Part shown: one piece after another, positions 55,574 through 64,000 of the stretch
Layout: each line of letters starts with the position of its first letter
Position numbering within the stretch: the first letter of the stretch is position 1
From: Streptomyces luteolifulvus
Lineage (GTDB): Bacteria; Actinomycetota; Actinomycetes; Streptomycetales; Streptomycetaceae
Assembly: GCF_008806595.1 (NCBI RefSeq)
Contig: NZ_VZRB01000001.1
Coordinates: 457,893-521,892, forward strand
Direction of reading: 5' to 3'
Length of the DNA: 64,000 bases
Made by a program: the position numbers and the translations under genes
Notes under the pieces: generated by a model
The model's input: the letters and a program-made list of their open reading frames with translations, nothing else
Told to the model about the DNA's origin: nothing
The model's database searches: none

Positions 55574-57949
55574 TCAGGCCCCCTCCAGCCCGCGGACCCG
55601 CACCGGGTGCAGGGGCTTGCTCGCACCGTCCTCGCCCTCCCGCTCGACGACCACCCGCCGGCCCTGCCAGCGGGCGACACAGCGCTCGATCTCCGGCTCC
55701 TCCCACCCGTCGCCCGCATCCGGCACCACCAGCCCGCCACCGGTACGGCCCCGGGCGGGCGCCCACACCTCCAGCTGAAGACCACCGTCGTCCCCGCGTA
55801 CGGGGATGACGGCGCCCGCGCGCGCGAGCACCGGAATCCGCGACAGGGGAGCATCGACGAGAACCTGTGCCGGCCCTTCGTACACCTGACCCGTCGCCGT
55901 GTCGTACCACTGGCCGCGCGGCAACTGCACCGCACGGCGGCGCGCACCCGGGTCGAGCACCGGCGCCACCAGCAGGCCCTCGCCCAGCAGGAAGGCGTCC
56001 TCGCAGTCCCGCAGCGCCCGGTCCTCGGGCGCCGACCACCACAACGGGCGTACATAGGGAGCGCCGGTGCGCCGGGCCACATGCGCCAGCGTCATGAAGT
56101 AGGGAAGCAGCCGCCGGCGTTCGGCGAGCGCCATGCGCGCGTGCTCCAGCACATCGGCACCGAACTCCCACGGCTCCCGGCGGCCCGCCCGCAGGCTGGA
56201 GTGCGTGCGGAACAGCGGCAGATACGAGGCCAGCTGGAACCAGCGCAGGTACAGCTCGGGCGACGGACTGCCGTCGAAGCCGCCCACGTCCGGCCCCGAG
56301 TACGGCACCCCGCACAGCCCGAGCCCCATGACCAGGGACAGTGAGGCCCGCAGGCCGGGCCACCCCGTGGTCACGTCGCCGGACCAGGTTCCCCCGTAGC
56401 GCTGCATACCGGCCCACCCGGAGCGTGAGAAGACGAAAGGCCGCTTCTCGGGCTCCAGTTCGCGGACTCCCTCGTAACCGGCGCGGGCCATGCACAGCGC
56501 GTAGACGTTGTGCGCCTCGCGGTGGTCCCCGGCGCGCCCGTCCAGGAAGTGCCGGGCCGACCGCGGCAGCGTCGTCTCCCCGAAGGCGTTGAACGACGTG
56601 GGCTCGTTCATGTCGTGCCAGAAGCCCGAGAACCCCTGTGAGAGCCGCTCCGCATAGAGGCTGCCCCACCACCGCCGCACGCGCGGGTGCGTGAAGTCAG
56701 GGAAGACCGCCTCCCCGGGCCATACGACGCCCTGCACGACCCGCCCCGACGCGTCCCGCACGAACGCGTCCTCGTCGGCCCCGCTGGCGTACACGGCGTT
56801 GCCCGGCGCCGCCTTGACCGCCGGGTCGACGATCGACACCAGGCGGATCCCGTCCCGCCGCAGATCCTCGGCAAGCTGCGGCAGCTTGGGAAAACGCTCG
56901 TGGTCCACGGTGAACACCTGGTGGGCGTCGTAGTGGTCGATGTCCAGATGGACGGCGTCGAGCGGCAGCCCGCGCTCCTGGTACCCCGAAACGATCCGCC
57001 GCACCTCCTGCTCGGTGTCGAAGCCCCACTTCGCGTGATGGTGGCCGAGCGCCCAGGCGGGCGGCAGCGCGGGAGCGCCGGTGAGCGAGGTCCAGGCGTG
57101 CAGCACGCGCGCGGGGGTGCCGACCATCACCCAGCACCGCAGCGGACCGCCGTCCATCCGCAGCTCGGACGTTCCCGCCCGGTCGTGCCCGGAACCGGCG
57201 CCCTCCTCGCCCTCCCGCAGTGTCACGCTGCCGTCCCACGAGGTGTCGTGGAACACCAGATGCGCGGCCGCGTCGGCCACCACCAGCTGCACCGGCATCG
57301 TGATGTACAGCGGATCGTCGCCGGGGCCGAAAGCGCCACCGGGGTCGGTGTTCCACAGCCGGTACGTTCCGTCCCGCAGCCGCGGGCCCGCGGCCCGCCC
57401 TCCCAGCCCGAAGAACCGGGCGTCCGCGGCCACCTCCGACCGCTGCATCCAGCGCGCCTCACCGCCACCGACGGGCTCCCACCACCGGGGAGGCAGATCG
57501 CGTCGCAGCGTCACGCCTCCCGGCGTGCGCACCTCTACGGCGCCGTGCCGCGACACGACGACCGTCGCCCGCTCCGCCACGACCCGCCAGCCACCGTCCT
57601 TGTCCGGCTCCAGCACCGCGCGGGGATCCGCCTCCGGGCAACGGCCCCCGAGCGCGTACGACGGCTCGGGACCTGCCCCGTCCCAGCCCCAGAAGACGGC
57701 GCCGTTCACCGCGACAACGATCCGCAGCTCGGAGCGCCCGAAGCGGACGATGCCCCCACCCAGCCGGGGCTCGACCTCCTGCACCTGCCCGGGCACCCGA
57801 GCACGCTCGGCACCCCGCGACGGCAGCCCGGCGGCGTCGGCACGCCTCCTGCGCCACGCGGCCCGTACGGTACGCAACCTCTGACTCACCCCCGCGGAAC
57901 CGACCGCCTTCACCGAACGCACCAGGTCACGACCGTCCATGCTGCTCAC
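55574..57949 (-). CDS. GH31 alpha-glucosidase-like glycoside hydrolase
   Basis: A 791-residue family-31 glycoside hydrolase. The N-terminal beta domain (about residues 50-280) is followed by the barrel: PPAWALGHHHAKWGFDTEQEVRRIVSGYQERGLPLDAVHLDIDHYDAHQVFTVD, the nucleophile Asp in GFWHDMNEPTSF, RPFVFSRSGWAGMQRYGGTWSGDVTTGWPGLRASL (acid/base Asp in SGD), and the ARGRTGGGLVVPD-type C-terminal beta domain. No signal peptide is seen, so it works in the cytoplasm on alpha-glucosides or a similar sugar. The start is at 57949 or the ATG nine bases later. It is convergent with the Nudix gene, with two bases between them. Confidence 0.92.
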   Translation of the reverse strand: MSSMDGRDLVRSVKAVGSAGVSQRLRTVRAAWRRRRADAAGLPSRGAERARVPGQVQEVEPRLGGGIVRFGRSELRIVVAVNGAVFWGWDGAGPEPSYALGGRCPEADPRAVLEPDKDGGWRVVAERATVVVSRHGAVEVRTPGGVTLRRDLPPRWWEPVGGGEARWMQRSEVAADARFFGLGGRAAGPRLRDGTYRLWNTDPGGAFGPGDDPLYITMPVQLVVADAAAHLVFHDTSWDGSVTLREGEEGAGSGHDRAGTSELRMDGGPLRCWVMVGTPARVLHAWTSLTGAPALPPAWALGHHHAKWGFDTEQEVRRIVSGYQERGLPLDAVHLDIDHYDAHQVFTVDHERFPKLPQLAEDLRRDGIRLVSIVDPAVKAAPGNAVYASGADEDAFVRDASGRVVQGVVWPGEAVFPDFTHPRVRRWWGSLYAERLSQGFSGFWHDMNEPTSFNAFGETTLPRSARHFLDGRAGDHREAHNVYALCMARAGYEGVRELEPEKRPFVFSRSGWAGMQRYGGTWSGDVTTGWPGLRASLSLVMGLGLCGVPYSGPDVGGFDGSPSPELYLRWFQLASYLPLFRTHSSLRAGRREPWEFGADVLEHARMALAERRRLLPYFMTLAHVARRTGAPYVRPLWWSAPEDRALRDCEDAFLLGEGLLVAPVLDPGARRRAVQLPRGQWYDTATGQVYEGPAQVLVDAPLSRIPVLARAGAVIPVRGDDGGLQLEVWAPARGRTGGGLVVPDAGDGWEEPEIERCVARWQGRRVVVEREGEDGASKPLHPVRVRGLEGA

Positions 57950-58152
57950 CCTGCCACTGACCGCCCCACGCGCGCGTGCCGTTCAACTGCCGTTCACCCA
58001 TGCCAGGACCACATCTTCACGACACGGACCATGTGTGGTTCGCCCTGGTGCAGAAGTCGATCACATGGCATCGTCCGTGTCATCGCGTCACGCGCACACC
58101 CCAGCCCGTGCGCGACCGACGCACACCACGCGCACAGTCCGGGAGCCGCCCC

Positions 58153-60120
58153 ATGTCGACCGTGAACACCCAGCCGCTCTGGCAGCCAGATCCGGAACGC
58201 ATCGCGCAGGCACAGGTCACCAGATTCCAGACCTGGGCCGCCGAGCATCACGGTGCGCCTTCCGAGGGCGGGTATCCAGCCCTGCACCGTTGGTCCGTCG
58301 ACCACCTGGACATGTTCTGGAAGGCCGTCGTCGAGTGGTTCGACGTACGGTTCTCGACCCCCTACGCGCGCGTACTGGGCGATCGCTCGATGCCCGGCGC
58401 CCAGTGGTTTCCCGGGGCGACCCTCAACTACGCCGAGCACGCGCTGCGCGCCGCCGAGACCCGCGGGGACGAACCCGCCCTCCTCCACGTCGACGAGACC
58501 CATGAGCCCCGCCCGGTGACGTGGGCGGAGCTGCGCCGCCAGGTCGGCTCCCTGGCCGCCGAACTGCGTGCGCTCGGCGTACGCCCCGGGGACCGCGTCA
58601 GCGGCTATCTCCCGAACATCCCCCAGGCCGTCGTCGCCCTCCTCGCCACGGCAGCCGTGGGCGGCGTCTGGACCTCCTGCGCCCCCGACTTCGGCGCCCG
58701 CAGCGTCCTCGACCGCTTCCAGCAGGTCGAACCGGTCGTCCTGTTCACCGTCGACGGCTACCGCTACGGCGGCAAGGAGCACGACCGCCGCGAGATCGTC
58801 GCCGAACTGCGCCGCGAACTGCCCACCCTGCGCGCCGTCGTCCACATCCCCCTCCTGGGCACCGAGGCTCCCGAAGGAGCCGTCGAGTGGGCGGACCTCA
58901 CGAGCGCGGACGCGACGCCCGTCTTCGAGCAGGTGCCCTTCGACCACCCCCTGTGGGTGCTCTACTCCTCGGGCACCACCGGCCTCCCCAAGGCCATCGT
59001 CCAGTCCCAGGGCGGCATCCTGATCGAGCACCTCAAGCAGCTCGGCCTGCACTGCGACCTCGGCCCCGAGGACCGGTTCTTCTGGTACACCTCTACCGGC
59101 TGGATGATGTGGAACTTCCTCGTCTCCGGCCTCCTCACCGGCACGACGATCGTCCTGTACGACGGCAGCCCGGGGTACCCGGACACCGGCGCCCAGTGGC
59201 GGATCGCCGAACGCACGGAAGCCACCCTCTACGGCACCTCCGCCGCATACGTCATGGCCTGCCGCAAGGCGGGTGTGCACCCGGCGCGCGACTTCGACCT
59301 CTCCACGGTGCAGTGCGTCGCGACGACCGGATCACCACTTCCGCCCGACGGATTCCGCTGGCTCCACGATGAGGTCCGCGACGATCTGTGGATCGCCTCC
59401 GTCAGCGGCGGCACGGACGTGTGCTCCTGCTTTGCAGGAGCCGTACCCACCCTGCCTGTCCACATCGGCGAACTCCAGGCGCCCGGGCTCGGCACCGACC
59501 TGCAGTCCTGGGACCCCAGCGGGAAGCCCCTGATCGACGAAGTGGGCGAACTCGTGGTCACCAACCCCATGCCGTCGATGCCGATCTACTTCTGGAACGA
59601 CCCCGACGGAAGCCGCTACCACGACAGCTACTTCGACACCTACCCCGGCGTCTGGCGTCACGGCGACTGGATCACCCTCACCTCCCGCGGCTCCGTCGTC
59701 ATCCACGGCCGCTCCGACTCGACGCTCAACCGCCAGGGCGTCCGCATGGGCTCGGCCGACATCTACGAAGCCGTGGAACGCCTCCCCGAGATCAGGGAAT
59801 CCCTCGTCGTCGGCGTCGAACAGCCCGACGGCGGCTACTGGATGCCCCTCTTCGTGCACCTGGTTCCCGGTGCCGTCCTCGACGAAGCCCTCCTCGACAA
59901 GGTCAAGCACACCATCCGCGAGCAACTCTCACCGCGCCACGTCCCCGACGAGATCATCGAGGTACCCGGCATCCCGCACACCCTCACGGGCAAACGCATC
60001 GAGGTTCCGGTAAAGCGTCTTCTGCAGGGCACCCCCATGGAGAAAGCGGTCAACCCGGGCTCCATCGACAACCTCGACCTGCTCCCCTTCTACGAGGACC
60101 TGGCCCGCAAACGGGCCTGA
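58153..60120 (+). CDS. Acetoacetyl-CoA synthetase
   Basis: A 655-residue ANL-family ligase that makes acetoacetyl-CoA from acetoacetate, ATP and CoA. It starts with the acs-type N-terminal cap (PLWQPDPERIAQAQVTRFQTWAAEHHG, MFWKAVVEWFDVRF, MPGAQWFPGATLNYAEH). The AMP-binding motif is LYSSGTTGLPKAIVQSQGG, followed by FFWYTSTGWMMWNFLVSGLL, VSGGTDVCSCF, GHRGDWI-like WRHGDWITLTSRG and STLNRQGVRMGSADIYEAVE. The C-terminal Lys region is VPGIPHTLTGKRIEVPVKRLL. The IGELQAPGLGTDLQSWD variation is typical of acetoacetate-specific members. It is not in an obvious operon and has its own 203-base upstream region. Confidence 0.92.
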   Translation: MSTVNTQPLWQPDPERIAQAQVTRFQTWAAEHHGAPSEGGYPALHRWSVDHLDMFWKAVVEWFDVRFSTPYARVLGDRSMPGAQWFPGATLNYAEHALRAAETRGDEPALLHVDETHEPRPVTWAELRRQVGSLAAELRALGVRPGDRVSGYLPNIPQAVVALLATAAVGGVWTSCAPDFGARSVLDRFQQVEPVVLFTVDGYRYGGKEHDRREIVAELRRELPTLRAVVHIPLLGTEAPEGAVEWADLTSADATPVFEQVPFDHPLWVLYSSGTTGLPKAIVQSQGGILIEHLKQLGLHCDLGPEDRFFWYTSTGWMMWNFLVSGLLTGTTIVLYDGSPGYPDTGAQWRIAERTEATLYGTSAAYVMACRKAGVHPARDFDLSTVQCVATTGSPLPPDGFRWLHDEVRDDLWIASVSGGTDVCSCFAGAVPTLPVHIGELQAPGLGTDLQSWDPSGKPLIDEVGELVVTNPMPSMPIYFWNDPDGSRYHDSYFDTYPGVWRHGDWITLTSRGSVVIHGRSDSTLNRQGVRMGSADIYEAVERLPEIRESLVVGVEQPDGGYWMPLFVHLVPGAVLDEALLDKVKHTIREQLSPRHVPDEIIEVPGIPHTLTGKRIEVPVKRLLQGTPMEKAVNPGSIDNLDLLPFYEDLARKRA

Positions 60121-60175
60121 GCGCCCCCACGGAACAGCCGGCCGGCCCCGTCGGCCGACGGGCGCCCGCCCGCCG

Positions 60176-60198
60176 TTGTCAGTGCCGCCGGTTACTGT
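60176..60198 (+). promoter_or_regulatory. DNA-damage-type (RecA-NDp / PafBC) promoter of the 60.2-kb gene
   Basis: TTGTCAGTG (60176-60184), eight bases, TACTGT (60193-60198). It matches every defined position of the TTGTCRGTG-N8-TAnnnT pattern. The transcript would start about 60205 and keep a normal ribosome site (GGGGGAAAC) for the ATG at 60234. Confidence 0.75.
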
Positions 60199-60233
60199 GA
60201 GTGAGCATTGATCGACTGCGTACAGGGGGAAAC

Positions 60234-61124
60234 ATGGCGCACACCGACCACCAGACCATGCGACGCGTCCTGCGCCGCGAAATCGCCGGCACCATCGGCC
60301 TGCTGACCGATGAGCACGACTTCCGCGCCATGCAGCGCTACGGCAGCTTCTCCTTCAACGACCACACCACCTATCTGCAACAGGTCGAATCCCTCCTCCG
60401 AACACGGGCCGCCCAGGGCACCCACACCACGGTGGCCCTCTTCGACCCGCAGGAATCCGCCGAGTTCTGCACGACCAAGGGCATCGACCCCGACATCCCG
60501 TCCAGCCGTACCCGCTTCACGGCCGAACTCGCGACCACCGGACCCACCATCGCCTACGAGGGTCAGCCGCTCGCCGACCTCGTTCCGGCCCTGGTCGACG
60601 AGGGAATCCGCCAGGCCACCTGGGAGTACGCGGCCACACTCCTGACCCGGCTCGGTACCTGCGCCTCCTGCGGCGAGGACCTCGGCCGCGCCGCCTTCGC
60701 CTGGGCCTCGGACCTCGTCGTCCGCATCCTCGAGACGGCTCCGCCCGGCGACCGACACCTCGTCTGCAGCGTCACGGGCACCCCCGAAACACTCCTGTCC
60801 GTCCTCCACGCCGACGACAACCCCGACGGGGTCACACAACTCGACGAAGCCGAAGCCCTGGAATTCACCACCGTCCTGGCGCTCGGCCTGGGCACCCACA
60901 GCCCCGGAGGACTCGTGATGCGAACCAGCGCGCCGGGCACCACCGACCGGATCTACGGCTGGCGCCTGCGCGGAGACAGCCTCGAACCCCTCACCGCCGG
61001 AGAGGTCTTCGACGCCTACTGCACCGACATGGACACCGGAGACCTCATCTCCCCGGAATCGGACGTCGACTACTGCGTGCCGCCCGACCTCGGAGAAGCG
61101 GGACCGACGTCGCACCACCACTGA
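60234..61124 (+). CDS. Unknown protein behind a DNA-damage-type promoter (296 aa)
   Basis: A 296-residue cytoplasmic protein that I do not recognise. The N-terminal half is helical (MRRVLRREIAGTIGLLTDEHDFRAMQRYGSFSFNDHTTYLQQVESLLRTRAAQGTH), then TTVALFDPQESAEFCTTKGIDPD. A CASCGEDLGRAAF segment could be half of a zinc site. The C-terminal part is alpha/beta (DLVVRILETAPPGDRHLVCSVTGTPETLLSVLHAD, FTTVLALGLGTHSPGGLVMRTSA, DRIYGWRLRGDSLEPLTAGEVFDAYCTDMDTGDLI) and ends in a His-rich tail. Strong ribosome site before ATG 60234. No nuclease or helicase motif is seen. The damage-type promoter suggests induction by DNA damage, but function is unknown. Confidence 0.75.
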   Translation: MAHTDHQTMRRVLRREIAGTIGLLTDEHDFRAMQRYGSFSFNDHTTYLQQVESLLRTRAAQGTHTTVALFDPQESAEFCTTKGIDPDIPSSRTRFTAELATTGPTIAYEGQPLADLVPALVDEGIRQATWEYAATLLTRLGTCASCGEDLGRAAFAWASDLVVRILETAPPGDRHLVCSVTGTPETLLSVLHADDNPDGVTQLDEAEALEFTTVLALGLGTHSPGGLVMRTSAPGTTDRIYGWRLRGDSLEPLTAGEVFDAYCTDMDTGDLISPESDVDYCVPPDLGEAGPTSHHH

Positions 61125-61136
61125 ACCGAACCCGAA

Positions 61137-61166
61137 AGGGGCGCCCCACACATGTGGAGCGCCCCT
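61137..61166. terminator. Terminator between the 60.2-kb gene and ptsI
   Basis: AGGGGCGCCCCACA, loop CA|TG, TGTGGAGCGCCCCT: 14-bp stem with one mismatch between convergent genes. Confidence 0.82.
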
Positions 61167-61198
61167 CGACACCGGCCGCGCCGTGCGGCCCTGTCCCG

Positions 61199-62869
61199 CT
61201 ACTCGCCGGACAGCACCGCCTGAGCCGCGTTGCGCGCCTCCTCGGCGCTGTCGACCGCCCGCGCGGCAGCCGCCGCCCGCTCGCACTGCGCCAGCGTGTA
61301 CTTCGCCAGCATCGCCCGGACATAAGGAAGGGAGGCCGCACCCATCGAAAGGGAGGTGACACCAAGACCGGTCAGCACACACGCCAGCAGCGGGTCGGAC
61401 GCGGCCTCACCGCAGACCCCACAGCTCTTGCCCTCGGCCCTCGCCGCCTCGGCGGAAAGCGCGACCAGGTCGAGCAGCGCGGGCTGCCACGGATCCTGCA
61501 GCCGGGACACCGCACCCACCTGACGGTCGGCGGCGAACGTGTACTGCGCGAGGTCATTGGTCCCCAGGGACAGGAACTCGACCTCCTGCAGAATCGAGCG
61601 CGCCCGCAGCGCGGCCGACGGAATCTCGACCATCGCACCGAACTTCGCATGCAGCCCGGCCTCACGGCATGCGTTGGCGAACGCCTTGGCATCGGCCCGG
61701 TCCGCCACCATCGGGGCCATGACCTCGAGGTGGACCGGCAGCCCCTCCGACGCCTTGGCGAGCGCCGTCAGCTGGGTGCGCAGCACCTCCGGGTGGTCGA
61801 GCAGCGTCCGCAGACCGCGCACGCCCAGCGCCGGGTTCGGCTCGTCGGCCGGCGTCAGGAAGTCCAGCGGTTTGTCCGCACCCGCGTCCAGCACGCGGAC
61901 GACGACACGGCCCTCCGGGAACGCCTGGAGAACCTGCCGGTAGGCCTCGACCTGCGTCTCCTCCGACGGCGCGTTCTTGCTGTCGTCGAGGAAGAGGAAC
62001 TCGGTGCGGAAGAGACCGACACCCTCGGCGCCGGCCTCCACGGCGGCCGGTACGTCCGCCGGACCGCCGACGTTGGCCAGCAGCGGCACCTTGTGACCGT
62101 CCGAGGTGGCACCCGGCCCGGTCGACGCGGCCAGCGCGGCCTTGCGCTCGGCCGCCGCGGACTCCAGCTGCGCCTTCTTCTCCTCGCTGGGGTTCACAAA
62201 GATCTCGCCGCTGCTCCCGTCCACGGCGATCACCGTGCCCTCGGCGAGCTCACCGGCTCCCGGCAGCGCCACCACGGCGGGAACGCCGAGCGCCCGCGCC
62301 AGAATCGCGCTGTGGCTGGTCGGACCGCCCTCCTCGGTCACGAAACCGAGGACCAGAGCCGGGTCCAGCAGCGCGGTGTCCGCCGGCGCAAGGTCACGCG
62401 CGATCAGGACGTACGGTTCGTCGCTGTCCGGAACACCCGGCATCGGCACCCCGAGCAACCGCGCGACGATACGGTTCCGCACGTCGTCGAGGTCGGCCAC
62501 CCGGCCGGCGAGGTACTCACCCGCACCGGCCAGCAGGGCGCGGTAGGCGGCGAAGGCGTCGTAGACCGCCCGCTCCGCGGTGCTGCCGACCGCGATCCGC
62601 CGTTCCACGTCCGCCATCAGCTCGGGGTCCTGGGCCATCATGGCCTGCGCCTCGAGCACCGCCTGGGCTTCGCCCCCCGCCAGATTGCCGCGCGCAATCA
62701 GGTCGGCCGCCACAGCCTCCACGGCCTTGCGAGCGCGCCCCTGTTCACGCTCCGCCTCCTCGGCCGGAATCTGCTTGGCAGGCGGTTCGAGGACCGCCGT
62801 TCCCATGTGCCGAACCTCGCCGATGGCCACACCATGGCTCACGCCGACGCCTCGCAGCGTTGTCTCCAT
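61199..62869 (-). CDS. ptsI: PTS enzyme I
   Basis: A 556-residue phosphoenolpyruvate-protein phosphotransferase, the general first enzyme of the sugar PTS; it takes phosphate from PEP and passes it to HPr. The active-site motif is TEEGGPTSHSAILARALGVP, with the phosphorylated His at about 186. The PEP-binding C-terminal domain has EGVGLFRTEFLF, VRVLDAGADKPLDFL, GVRGLRTLL, MVEIPSAALRA, SLGTNDLAQYTFAADR and the CGVCGEAASDP cysteine loop. It runs in the same direction as crr, which lies 79 bases upstream, forming the crr-ptsI operon. No HPr gene is in the window. Confidence 0.97.
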   Translation of the reverse strand: METTLRGVGVSHGVAIGEVRHMGTAVLEPPAKQIPAEEAEREQGRARKAVEAVAADLIARGNLAGGEAQAVLEAQAMMAQDPELMADVERRIAVGSTAERAVYDAFAAYRALLAGAGEYLAGRVADLDDVRNRIVARLLGVPMPGVPDSDEPYVLIARDLAPADTALLDPALVLGFVTEEGGPTSHSAILARALGVPAVVALPGAGELAEGTVIAVDGSSGEIFVNPSEEKKAQLESAAAERKAALAASTGPGATSDGHKVPLLANVGGPADVPAAVEAGAEGVGLFRTEFLFLDDSKNAPSEETQVEAYRQVLQAFPEGRVVVRVLDAGADKPLDFLTPADEPNPALGVRGLRTLLDHPEVLRTQLTALAKASEGLPVHLEVMAPMVADRADAKAFANACREAGLHAKFGAMVEIPSAALRARSILQEVEFLSLGTNDLAQYTFAADRQVGAVSRLQDPWQPALLDLVALSAEAARAEGKSCGVCGEAASDPLLACVLTGLGVTSLSMGAASLPYVRAMLAKYTLAQCERAAAAARAVDSAEEARNAAQAVLSGE

Positions 62870-62948
62870 CTCACCCGTCTCCGATAGTGCGGCGGGTCCC
62901 GCCGCCGCGGTGGTTGTGCCTACGTGCCGTCATGCGACGGTGCTGACG

Positions 62949-63398
62949 TCACTTCCAGAGGAAGAGACTGTCGCCGGCTTTCACATCGCCGTCTTCGCGG
63001 AGGTCGGAGAGAGCCTCGGCCGTGGCCTCGAGCGCCACGACCGGGCACACCGCAGACTTGCCCGCGGCTTCGACGGCGGCCGGGTTCCAGCGCACGACAC
63101 CCTGACCGCGCGTGACGGTGTCGCCCTTGTTCACCAGCAGCTCGAAACCCTCGCCATTGAGCTGCACGGTGTCGATGCCGAGGTGGGTGAGCACCCCGTG
63201 GCCCTTCTCGTCGACGACGACAAAGGCATGCGGGTGGAGGGAGACGATCACACCGTCCACGGGCGCGACGGCGTCGGAAGGCTCACGCACGGGGTCGATG
63301 GCCGTACCCGGGCCGACCATGGCTCCGGAGAAGACCGGATCCGGCACGGCGGCCAGTCCGATGGCGCGTCCGACAAGCGGGGACGTCACGGTGGTCAT
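62949..63398 (-). CDS. crr: PTS glucose-type EIIA component
   Basis: A 149-residue single-domain EIIA of the glucose family (Crr). Motifs: TSPLVGRAIGLAAVPDPVFSGAMVGPG at the start, VDGVIVSLHPHAFVVVDEKGHGVLTHLGIDTVQL with the paired active-site His residues at about 57 and 72 (His72 in LTHLGID takes the phosphate), then LVNKGDTVTRGQGVVRWNPAAVEAAGKSAVCPVVAL. In Streptomyces it passes phosphate to the N-acetylglucosamine permease components. It is the first gene of crr-ptsI, under a consensus DasR site. Confidence 0.97.
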   Translation of the reverse strand: MTTVTSPLVGRAIGLAAVPDPVFSGAMVGPGTAIDPVREPSDAVAPVDGVIVSLHPHAFVVVDEKGHGVLTHLGIDTVQLNGEGFELLVNKGDTVTRGQGVVRWNPAAVEAAGKSAVCPVVALEATAEALSDLREDGDVKAGDSLFLWK

Positions 63399-63510
63399 GG
63401 GAAGCCTCCCAGGGGTGGAGATTCATATGGGCCGTCAGTGCTGTCCCGACGGCGCACTGTGCAGCAGCGTATGTCAGCTGCCGTGTCGGTTCCGTCAGGA
63501 AGATCCACAT

Positions 63511-63526
63511 AGTGGTCTAGACCACC
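63511..63526. promoter_or_regulatory. Consensus DasR site (dre) upstream of crr
   Basis: AGTGGTCTAGACCACC, containing the perfect 12-base palindrome TGGTCTAGACCA (63513-63524), 113 bases upstream of the crr start. DasR is an established repressor of the Streptomyces pts genes and releases DNA when glucosamine-6-phosphate accumulates. Confidence 0.92.
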
Positions 63527-63538
63527 ACTGTAATGGAT

Positions 63539-63705
63539 TTGCGCGCGCTTCGCTGCCCCGTGTACAGTCGTACTCCTGCTTGAGGCCGAGCGACGTGACG
63601 AGCGTCCTTACTCAGCAGCACCCAACTTGTCAGATCCTGTCTCGGGGACACCTTCTGCATGCCTGTAGAACGGTGGTCAGAGAGCCGGAAAAACACTGAT
63701 AGAGT
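63539..63705 (+). promoter_or_regulatory. Tandem rRNA promoters
   Basis: Two likely -10 boxes lie before the 16S gene: TACAGT at 63563-63568, with TTGCGC 18 bases upstream at 63539-63544, and TAGAGT at 63700-63705, with a weaker -35 (TCAGAG) 17 bases upstream. Multiple promoters are usual in Streptomyces rrn operons. Confidence 0.55.
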
Positions 63706-63960
63706 TTGGAACACCGAAGGGAAGCGCCCGGAGGAAAACCCGAGAGATGGTCTCGGGTGAGTACGAAGAAAGCGTCCGTTCCTTGAGAACTCAACAGCGT
63801 GCCAAAAATCAACGCCAGATATGTTGATACCCCGTCTCCGGCCGTCACGGCCGGGGCGAGGTTCCTTTGAAACAAAACACAGCGAGGACGCTGTGAACGG
63901 CCGGGCTTATTCCGCCTGGCTGTTCCGCTCTCGTGGTGTCGTCCCGATTACGGGAAAACA
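63706..63960 (+). other. rRNA leader with antitermination/processing signals
   Basis: About 255 bases of rRNA leader. TTGAGAACTCAACAGCGTGC (63784-63803) is the conserved leader element with a BoxA-like core. CGGCCGTCACGGCCG (63839-63853) forms a hairpin, and the segment to 63960 should pair with the far side of the 16S gene for RNase III processing. Confidence 0.6.
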
Positions 63961-64000
63961 TTCACGGAGAGTTTGATCCTGGCTCAGGACGAACGCTGGC
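63961..64000 (+). rRNA. rrs: 16S rRNA gene, first 40 bases only
   Basis: The sequence TTCACGGAGAGTTTGATCCTGG and its continuation GCTCAGGACGAACGCTGGC is the universal 5' end of 16S rRNA (contains the 27F primer region). The gene runs out of the window on the + strand. Confidence 0.97.

Noticed and set aside
63630..63660. A third TTGTCAG damage-type promoter in the rRNA leader
   Set aside because: TTGTCAGATCC is present but there is no TAnnnT at the required distance.

Overview
This is a chromosomal segment of a high-GC actinomycete, almost certainly a Streptomyces. The third-codon positions are strongly G/C, GTG and TTG starts are common, and many genes overlap by four bases (ATGA or GTGA). 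The window also carries Streptomyces marker genes: rbpA, smeA-sffA, a conservon, a 46-residue membrane protein of the SCO1431 type, and an actinobacterial PTS pair (ptsI, crr). The gene order resembles, from memory, the S. coelicolor interval running from about SCO1431 down to SCO1390, so most of the window looks like core chromosome.

Layout. 1-7.4 kb: a partial unknown gene, an APC permease, a secreted C39-like peptidase, a small membrane protein, a TetR regulator, a GH18 chitinase with DasR-like sites upstream, and an acyl-CoA dehydrogenase. 7.3-9.3 kb: a small gene, two decaying pseudogenes and a CxxC protein. 9.5-18.8 kb: Lrp/AsnC regulator, amidohydrolase, ppm1, fxsA, rbpA (with a sigma-R-type promoter), an MFS carrier, a glycerophosphodiesterase, and a divergent yczE / MocR pair. 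18.9-26.3 kb: sffA-smeA (sporulation septum), an ankyrin protein, a Cys-Cys mini-ORF ahead of a large HEAT-like protein, and a coupled glycosyltransferase-glycosyltransferase-SGNH hydrolase operon. 26.4-31.6 kb: a 5-oxoproline operon (MFS carrier, D-glutamate-cyclase-family protein, pxpA, pxpB, pxpC) facing its probable GntR repressor, with a palindromic operator between the carrier's -35 and -10.

31.7-39.0 kb holds the most interesting locus: a three-gene operon coding for a kleisin-like protein, a small MukE-like protein and a 1554-residue SMC/MukB-like ATPase. It is organised like MksFEB or JetABC but has no JetD nuclease. Its promoter fits the actinobacterial DNA-damage (RecA-NDp / PafBC) pattern and appears to give a leaderless mRNA. 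A second, better match to the same pattern precedes an unknown gene at 60.2 kb. 40-48 kb is a conservon (cvnA-B-C-D) in which a full-length ATP-dependent-type 5-oxoprolinase sits between cvnC and cvnD, giving a second 5-oxoproline-linked locus in one window.

48-61 kb: glpK-glpF, a degenerate EAL-CBS-GGDEF protein, a thiolase/OB-fold pair with an orphan operator, a VanX-like dipeptidase, a Nudix hydrolase, a GH31 glucosidase, acetoacetyl-CoA synthetase and the unknown damage-promoter gene. 61-64 kb: ptsI, crr with a consensus DasR site, then the leader and first 40 bases of a 16S rRNA gene. The chitinase and PTS genes together suggest one chitin/N-acetylglucosamine response under DasR.

All functional names rest on reading motifs and gene context; no database search was run. 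No tRNA, CRISPR array, insertion sequence or prophage was seen.
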